NCBI RefSeq assembly: GCF_014196745.1
Contig: NZ_JACIEH010000003.1
Span: 806,001 to 870,000, forward strand
Direction of reading: 5' to 3'
DNA: 64,000 nucleotides
Source of the DNA: Sphingomonas kyeonggiensis
GTDB lineage: Bacteria; Pseudomonadota; Alphaproteobacteria; Sphingomonadales; Sphingomonadaceae
The notes under the pieces are model-generated. The model did no database searches. It was not told where the DNA came from and saw only the letters and a program-made list of their open reading frames with translations. Shown in pieces: positions 59,833 through 64,000 of this stretch. Position 1 is the stretch's first letter. Every line of letters starts with the position of its first letter. A program made the position numbers and the translations under genes.

Positions 59833-60701
59833 CAGGCCGCCTTGCCCTTCGCATAGTCCTGCGTGCCGCGGGTGATCACTTCGTCGCCGAGCAGGATCTC
59901 CGCGATCGGAATGTCTGGCTGGCCGAGGATCTCGCCATAGAGCGGGGCGAAGTCGGTCTCGACCGTGGCACGCAGCAGCGCCTCGTAGCTGGGGATGACG
60001 AAGTAATTCTGCTGGAAGTCGTCGATCCGATAGTCGGTGCGCATCACCCGCTTCAGGTCGAAGCCGATGCGGTTGGGGCTGTCGCTCTCCAGCGCGAAAT
60101 GGCTCTCCGCCGAGGACGAGACGATCCCCGCGCCATAGATGCGAAGCCCGTCATCCTCGCGGATCAGCCCGAACTCCACCGTGTACCAGTAGAGCCGGCC
60201 GAGCTGCTTGAGCGCGCCCAGCTCGAGCGCGCGGTTGCCGCCGCGGCCATAGGCCTCGAGATAGTCGGCGAACACCGGATCGGTGAGCATCGGCACATGG
60301 CCGAACACGTCGTGGAAGACGTCCGGCTCCTGGATATAGTCGAGCTGATCGGGCCGGCGGATGAAGTTGCCCGCCACGAAGCGGCGATTGGCCATGTGGT
60401 CGAAGAACACGTCGTCGGGCACCAGGCCCGGCACCGCGACCACCTGCCAGCCGGTCAGCTTCATCAGCCGCTCGCTGAGTTCTTCGAAGTTCGGAATGCC
60501 CGAGTCGGACAGGCGCAACGCGTCGAGGCCCTTGAGATAGGCCTTGCTCGCGCGGCCGGGCAGCAGCTTCGCCTGGCGGGCGTAGAGCTTGTCCCAGGTC
60601 GCGTGTTCCTCGGCAGTATAGGCCTGCCAGTTCTGCGGGATCGTCCAGTCGGCCGATGCGCCCTCCGGCGGGCGATCGAGCACATGCGTGTCTTGAGCCA
60701 T
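59832..60701 (-). CDS. phhA: Phenylalanine 4-hydroxylase
   Basis: A 289-residue monomeric enzyme that makes tyrosine from phenylalanine with tetrahydropterin, iron and oxygen. Iron ligands are His130 and His135 in PDVFHDVFGHVPML and Glu176 in YWYTVEFGL. It lacks the regulatory ACT domain of animal enzymes, as bacterial forms do. The ATG at 60701 (MAQDTHVLDR) is chosen over the 60722 start because of the family N-terminus. No pterin dehydratase gene is in the window. It is coupled to a DUF6882 gene. Confidence 0.94.
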   Translation of the reverse strand: MAQDTHVLDRPPEGASADWTIPQNWQAYTAEEHATWDKLYARQAKLLPGRASKAYLKGLDALRLSDSGIPNFEELSERLMKLTGWQVVAVPGLVPDDVFFDHMANRRFVAGNFIRRPDQLDYIQEPDVFHDVFGHVPMLTDPVFADYLEAYGRGGNRALELGALKQLGRLYWYTVEFGLIREDDGLRIYGAGIVSSSAESHFALESDSPNRIGFDLKRVMRTDYRIDDFQQNYFVIPSYEALLRATVETDFAPLYGEILGQPDIPIAEILLGDEVITRGTQDYAKGKAA

Positions 60702-60736
60702 GATTATGGCATAGCATGGCATGACGCAGGTGCGAA

Positions 60737-61378
60737 ATGGGGGCGGGTTTGCGGATAGTGGGACGGCTGGCCGGGGCGCTGATTTTGCTGGTGGTGGTCT
60801 ATCTCGCCGCCGCCGGGCTGGGGGCGGGGCTCGCCGTCAATGGCGGGCGCGCTCCGCCGGCGGAGGGCGTGCGCATCTATGTCGCCGACAATGGCGTGCA
60901 CACCGATCTGATCCTGCCCGCCGCCGCCTTCCGCGATTTCGCCCGTCCCGAGCATCTGGCGGATCCGCGCTACGGCGCCGAGCCCTATCTGGCGTTCGGC
61001 TGGGGCGACCGCGACTTCTACCTCCACACCGCCACCTGGGGCGATGTGAACCCCTGGCGCGTCGCCAAGGCGATGGTCGGCGCCGGCTCGACCGTGCTGC
61101 ACGTCGCACACATCCCCGAGCCCAGGGCCGGCGGATCGGTGCGCACGCTGTTGCTGCGGCCCGAGGAATATCGCCGGCTGGTCGAGCATGTCCGCACCAC
61201 CGTCGCCGCCGGCCCGGTGGTGCGCGGCTATGGTGGGCGCGATGCCTTCTACACCGCGAAAGGCGGGTACAGCGCGATCCGCACCTGCAACGAATGGACG
61301 GGCCGGGGCCTGCGCAAGGCGGGGGTGCGCATGGGCATCTGGACGCCGCTCCCCTGGGGCGTGATGCTGTGGCTATGA
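60737..61378 (+). CDS. DUF2459-family membrane-anchored protein
   Basis: A 213-residue protein with one N-terminal helix (about 12-32). The domain reads RIYVADNGVHTDLILPAAA, then WGDRDFYLHTATWGDVNPW and FYTAKGGYSAIRTCNEWTGRGLR, matching TIGR02117/DUF2459, a family of unknown function whose conserved His, Cys and Asn suggest a papain-like hydrolase. It is likely periplasmic. The next gene overlaps it by four bases (ATGA). It is divergent from phhA. Confidence 0.78.
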   Translation: MGAGLRIVGRLAGALILLVVVYLAAAGLGAGLAVNGGRAPPAEGVRIYVADNGVHTDLILPAAAFRDFARPEHLADPRYGAEPYLAFGWGDRDFYLHTATWGDVNPWRVAKAMVGAGSTVLHVAHIPEPRAGGSVRTLLLRPEEYRRLVEHVRTTVAAGPVVRGYGGRDAFYTAKGGYSAIRTCNEWTGRGLRKAGVRMGIWTPLPWGVMLWL

Positions 61379-62085
61379 TCCCGCGCACCGCCGCCGATCC
61401 GCCCCCGGGGCTTGCCTTCGCGCTCGAGCCCGCGCGCGCCGCGCTCACGATCGCCCAGCTCACCGCGTTCCGTATCGCCGGTCTGCCCCGGGGCGATGGC
61501 CGCCCGGTGCTGGTGTCGCCCGGCCTGTGCAACACCGATCGGTCGAACTTCGTGCTGCGCACCATGCTGCGCCGGCTCGGCTATCGTCCCTATCCCTGGA
61601 CGCTCGGCCGCAATTTCGGCGTGCGCACCGTCGGACCCGAATGCGAGAAGCTGATCGCCCGGGTGGAGGCGATCCATGCCGAGACCGGGGAGAAGGTCAC
61701 GCTGGTCGGCATCTCGCTCGGCGGAGTGATGAGCCGCATCGTCGCGCATCGCCGCCCCGATCTGGTCCGCGCGGTGCTCACGATCAGCTCGCCCTTCGCC
61801 GGGCCGCCCAGCGCCACCAATGTCTGGCGCCCCTTCCAGCTGCTCACCGGCGAGAAGATCACCGATCCCGTCGTCACCCGCCGGCTGGAGGAAGCGGCAC
61901 GCCCGCTGCCCATGCCCTCCGCCGCGATCTGGAGCCGCAGCGACGGCTTCGTCAACGGCCTGATCTGCCGCGAAGGCGAGGGGGCGGAATGCCGCGCGGT
62001 CGAGGTGCGCAGCAGCCATCTCTTCGTCCAGATGAAGCCCCAGGTCCTCCGCGCGGTGGCGGAGATACTGGGAGGTTGGGTCTAG
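61375..62085 (+). CDS. Alpha/beta-hydrolase fold protein
   Basis: A 236-residue hydrolase. The nucleophile elbow is VTLVGISLGGVMSR, with Ser in GISLG. The N-terminal PVLVSPGLCNTDRSNFVLR gives the oxyanion-loop strand, and a C-terminal His appears in VRSSHLFVQMKPQ. No signal peptide is seen. The substrate is unknown; esterase or lipase-like activity is likely. It overlaps the DUF2459 gene at its start, and its TAG shares CTAG with a convergent gene. Confidence 0.82.
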   Translation: MIPRTAADPPPGLAFALEPARAALTIAQLTAFRIAGLPRGDGRPVLVSPGLCNTDRSNFVLRTMLRRLGYRPYPWTLGRNFGVRTVGPECEKLIARVEAIHAETGEKVTLVGISLGGVMSRIVAHRRPDLVRAVLTISSPFAGPPSATNVWRPFQLLTGEKITDPVVTRRLEEAARPLPMPSAAIWSRSDGFVNGLICREGEGAECRAVEVRSSHLFVQMKPQVLRAVAEILGGWV

Positions 62086-62510
62086 GCCGGGACGACGCGC
62101 CGTCCTGTCGGCCGCACGGTGGCACAGGCCGGCGTGCCGTCCTTGCCGGTGCCGTTGACGGTGATCTCCAGCACGCCACCGCCCACCGCCTGCTCCAGCA
62201 GCGCGGGCGCGATATCGTGGATGTCGATCTTCATCCGGCGCGACCAGGGCGAGCCGGGGTCGCCCGCCGCCTGGCCGATGCGGATATAGACGAAGCGCCG
62301 CTCGGCCCCCTCGCGCCGCACCTGGTCGCCGAAGAATTTCGGGCCGGGCGCCACGTGCACGGTGAAGTCGAAGCGCAGTGCCTCGCCTGCCTGCGATGCC
62401 TTGGGATCGAGCGGCAGGTCGTCCTTCGCCTGCAGGCTGTGCAGCACGCCGGTGACCGGCTGCTCGATGACGATCCGGAAGGGGACGGGAATCTGCTCTG
62501 CCTTCGCCAT
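62082..62510 (-). CDS. DUF5990-like protein, 142 aa
   Basis: A small soluble protein. The sequence VPFRIVIEQPVTGVLHSLQ, then FDFTVHVAPGPKFFGDQV and RRFVYIRIGQAAGDPGSPWSRRMKI, follows the DUF5990 pattern. The function of that family is unknown, and I have named it from memory. Its stop and the stop of the convergent hydrolase share CTAG (62082-62085). It is ten bases downstream of the monooxygenase gene. Confidence 0.62.
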   Translation of the reverse strand: MAKAEQIPVPFRIVIEQPVTGVLHSLQAKDDLPLDPKASQAGEALRFDFTVHVAPGPKFFGDQVRREGAERRFVYIRIGQAAGDPGSPWSRRMKIDIHDIAPALLEQAVGGGVLEITVNGTGKDGTPACATVRPTGRRVVPA

Positions 62511-62520
62511 GGCAGTGATA

Positions 62521-62820
62521 CTAGCAGGCTTGGCCGGAGTCCGTCTCGAACAAGGTCAGGTCGCGTTCGCCGATGCCCAGTTCGGGCCAGGCGGCACGCC
62601 AGGCCTGGATATGCGGGCTCGCCCAATGCGCCTCCAGCGTGGCGCGGTCCTGCCACTGCTCGATCACATGGATCAGCCCGGGATCGAGCACGTCCTCGCC
62701 ATAGCTGTAGTGGAGGCACCCCGCCTCGGCGCGGCTGCCCTCGACCATCGCCGCCATCACCGGCCGCGCAGCCTCCAGGCTGGCGCGCGGCACGCGGAAG
62801 GTTCCGGTGATGATCAGCAT
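62521..62820 (-). CDS. Antibiotic biosynthesis monooxygenase (ABM) domain protein
   Basis: A 99-residue ferredoxin-like protein. LIITGTFRVPRASLEAARPVM, CLHYSYGEDVLDPGLIHVIEQWQDRATLEAHWASPH is the typical order of putative quinol monooxygenases, which act as dimers without cofactor. The substrate is unknown. Its ATG shares its A with the TGA of lepB (TGATG). It is part of a minus-strand unit gntR-lepB-ABM-DUF5990. Confidence 0.82.
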   Translation of the reverse strand: MLIITGTFRVPRASLEAARPVMAAMVEGSRAEAGCLHYSYGEDVLDPGLIHVIEQWQDRATLEAHWASPHIQAWRAAWPELGIGERDLTLFETDSGQAC

Positions 62821-63683
62821 CAGCGGTGCTCGGGGCGCAGCGAAGTGCCGGCGCGGCTTCCGCGCAGCGCTGTCAGATAGGCGAGCGGGTTCAGCCAGCT
62901 GCCCTCGCCCGAATAGCTGTGGGTGATGATCTCGGCGCGTCCGCCCAGGCTCTCGACCGGCACCGGCCCGCCCAGGCCCTTTTCCTCGAGCGAGAAACGG
63001 CTGTCGGCCGACTGGTCGCGATTGTCGCCCATCAGGAAGACATGGCCGGCCGGCACCTTGACCGGGCCATAGGTGTCGCGCGGGCTGAGGTACCCGCCCG
63101 GCAGGTAGGTGTCGCCCAGATCGATCACGTCATAGCTCGCACCGTTCGGCAGCGTCTCACGGAACAGCGGCAGCGCGCAGACCAGGCTGCCGTCCGCCTT
63201 CACCTTGCGGAACGGGGCAAGCATGGCCTCATCACACGGCACATTTGCATCGACGGGGATGTCGGCCGTGCCGGCGCTCACGCGCGGCACCGGCTTGCCG
63301 TTGAGGATCACCACGCCGTGGCTGACCGCCACCGTGTCGCCCGGCAGGCCGATAACCCGCTTGATCAGGTCCGATCCGTCCTCGCGCCGCGCCACCGTGA
63401 CGATGTCGCCGCGTTCGGGCAGCCGGCCGAACAGCCGGCCCGGCACCACGCCGCTCCCATGGATCGAGAGCGAGGCATAGGACCAGCCATAGGGATATTT
63501 TGAGACGACCAGCCGGTCGCCCTTGAGCAGCGCCGGCATCATCGAGCTGGACGGGATGTAGAAGGGCTTGGCCGCCACGCTCTGAAAGGCGAACACGCCG
63601 CCGAAGAGCAGGCCCCAGGCGAGCAGGGTCCGCACCCAGCCCTGCTTCTGCGGCACGACGGCCGCTTGATCGACCGCCGCCAT
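62820..63683 (-). CDS. lepB: Signal peptidase I
   Basis: A 287-residue inner-membrane serine protease that removes signal peptides from exported proteins. One hydrophobic helix (about 18-37) is followed by the catalytic Ser47 in FYIPSSSMMPAL and Lys108 in DLIKRVIGLPGD. The C-terminal GHVFLMGDNRDQSADSR is box E of the family. The usual second helix is missing, as in many alphaproteobacteria. It is four bases downstream of a GntR-type gene, which could regulate it. Confidence 0.92.
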   Translation of the reverse strand: MAAVDQAAVVPQKQGWVRTLLAWGLLFGGVFAFQSVAAKPFYIPSSSMMPALLKGDRLVVSKYPYGWSYASLSIHGSGVVPGRLFGRLPERGDIVTVARREDGSDLIKRVIGLPGDTVAVSHGVVILNGKPVPRVSAGTADIPVDANVPCDEAMLAPFRKVKADGSLVCALPLFRETLPNGASYDVIDLGDTYLPGGYLSPRDTYGPVKVPAGHVFLMGDNRDQSADSRFSLEEKGLGGPVPVESLGGRAEIITHSYSGEGSWLNPLAYLTALRGSRAGTSLRPEHR

Positions 63684-63687
63684 CGCC

Positions 63688-64000
63688 TCAGGCCGTCTCG
63701 CGGTCGAGCAGCTCGTGCACGTCGAGGCCGAGCAGGGCGATATGCTCCTTCACGCGCGGCCAATAGCCGGTGAGGAAGCGGTCGCGCTCGGCGATGCGCA
63801 GCTTCTCCACCGCGCCCGGCAGCACGAACATGCCGACGCCGCGACGGACCTCGACATAGCCATCGTCCTGGAAGCTCTGATAGGCCTTGGCGACCGTCAG
63901 CGGATTGGCGCCATGTTCGGCGGCAAGCGCGCGCACCGAAGGAAGCTGATCCCCTGCCCGGTATTGCCCGCGCAGGATCGCCGCAGCGATGCTGGCGCGC
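63688..64000 (-). CDS. GntR-family regulator, YtrA type (5' end cut by window edge)
   Basis: 104 codons are visible before the right edge. The reading frame continues past the ATG at 63936: RASIAAAILRGQYRAGDQLP, then SVRALAAEHGANPLTVAKAYQ is the winged-helix recognition segment. GYVEVRRGVGMFVLPGA ends the DNA-binding domain. The rest is a short helical tail without an effector domain, as in YtrA regulators, which usually sit with transporter genes. Here it sits four bases upstream of lepB, an unusual neighbour. The true start lies outside the window. Confidence 0.85.
   Translation of the reverse strand, partial: RASIAAAILRGQYRAGDQLPSVRALAAEHGANPLTVAKAYQSFQDDGYVEVRRGVGMFVLPGAVEKLRIAERDRFLTGYWPRVKEHIALLGLDVHELLDRETA

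Overview
The window is a high-GC, densely coded chromosomal segment whose gene content fits an alphaproteobacterium of the family Sphingomonadaceae, most likely Sphingomonas or a close relative. The grounds are the XrtA/PEP-CTERM regulators PrsT-PrsR-PrsK beside an exopolysaccharide sugar transferase, the TCA run mdh-sucD-sucA-sucB-lpdA, the sdhCDA and sdhB arrangement, soluble globin-type chemoreceptors, and a GTCATCCCGG-type palindromic repeat in several gaps. This assignment is inferred from reading the sequence; no database was searched. I see no rRNA, tRNA, CRISPR array, prophage, transposase or integrase. No gene-free stretch exceeds 300 bases.

Layout. 1-9.2 kb: a HAD hydrolase cut by the left edge, a luciferase-like monooxygenase, a PepSY/response regulator/histidine kinase operon, an ABC-F ATPase (Uup type), a HisKA_2-type sensor kinase, a DUF3060 protein and a DUF815 ATPase. 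9.3-10.7 kb: a divergent SDR/TetR pair with two matching operator-like palindromes. 10.9-19 kb: prsT, prsR, prsK and the sugar transferase on the minus strand, with a divergent mannose-1-phosphate guanylyltransferase. 19-21.1 kb: a sulfotransferase divergent from an aspartyl/asparaginyl hydroxylase and an HNH protein. 21.2-25.3 kb: oligoendopeptidase F and groES-groEL with a CIRCE operator. 25.5-28.1 kb: a Gly/Thr-rich lipoprotein, an intrinsic terminator, and a TpsB (FhaC/ShlB) outer-membrane transporter. 28.2-32.9 kb: sppA, a GNAT acetyltransferase and small membrane or unknown genes. 33.1-41.3 kb: the TCA operon mdh-unknown-sucD-sucA-sucB-lpdA, without sucC. 41.5-47.2 kb: a winged-helix regulator/VOC pair, an acyltransferase, a GH2 glycosidase, zapE and a thioesterase.

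47.2-54.6 kb holds succinate dehydrogenase split into sdhB and sdhCDA. Between the two parts lie an unusual set: a membrane-anchored ClpP-fold protein lacking all three catalytic residues, a C13 (legumain-type) cysteine peptidase, a small membrane protein, and a BlaI-type repressor followed by a two-lobed aspartic protease. 54.7-57.5 kb carries two tandem soluble chemoreceptors whose signalling halves are identical in protein sequence over 203 residues. 57.6-64 kb carries an SDR and prmA, phenylalanine hydroxylase with a DUF6882 gene, small enzymes, lepB and a GntR regulator cut by the right edge.

Most of the window is core metabolism and housekeeping. The parts least explained by known systems are the protease-related island between the sdh halves (48.0-51.9 kb), the sulfotransferase/hydroxylase pair (19.0-21.1 kb), the lipoprotein/TpsB pair (25.5-28.1 kb) and the duplicated chemoreceptors. 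All functional links proposed for them are inference.
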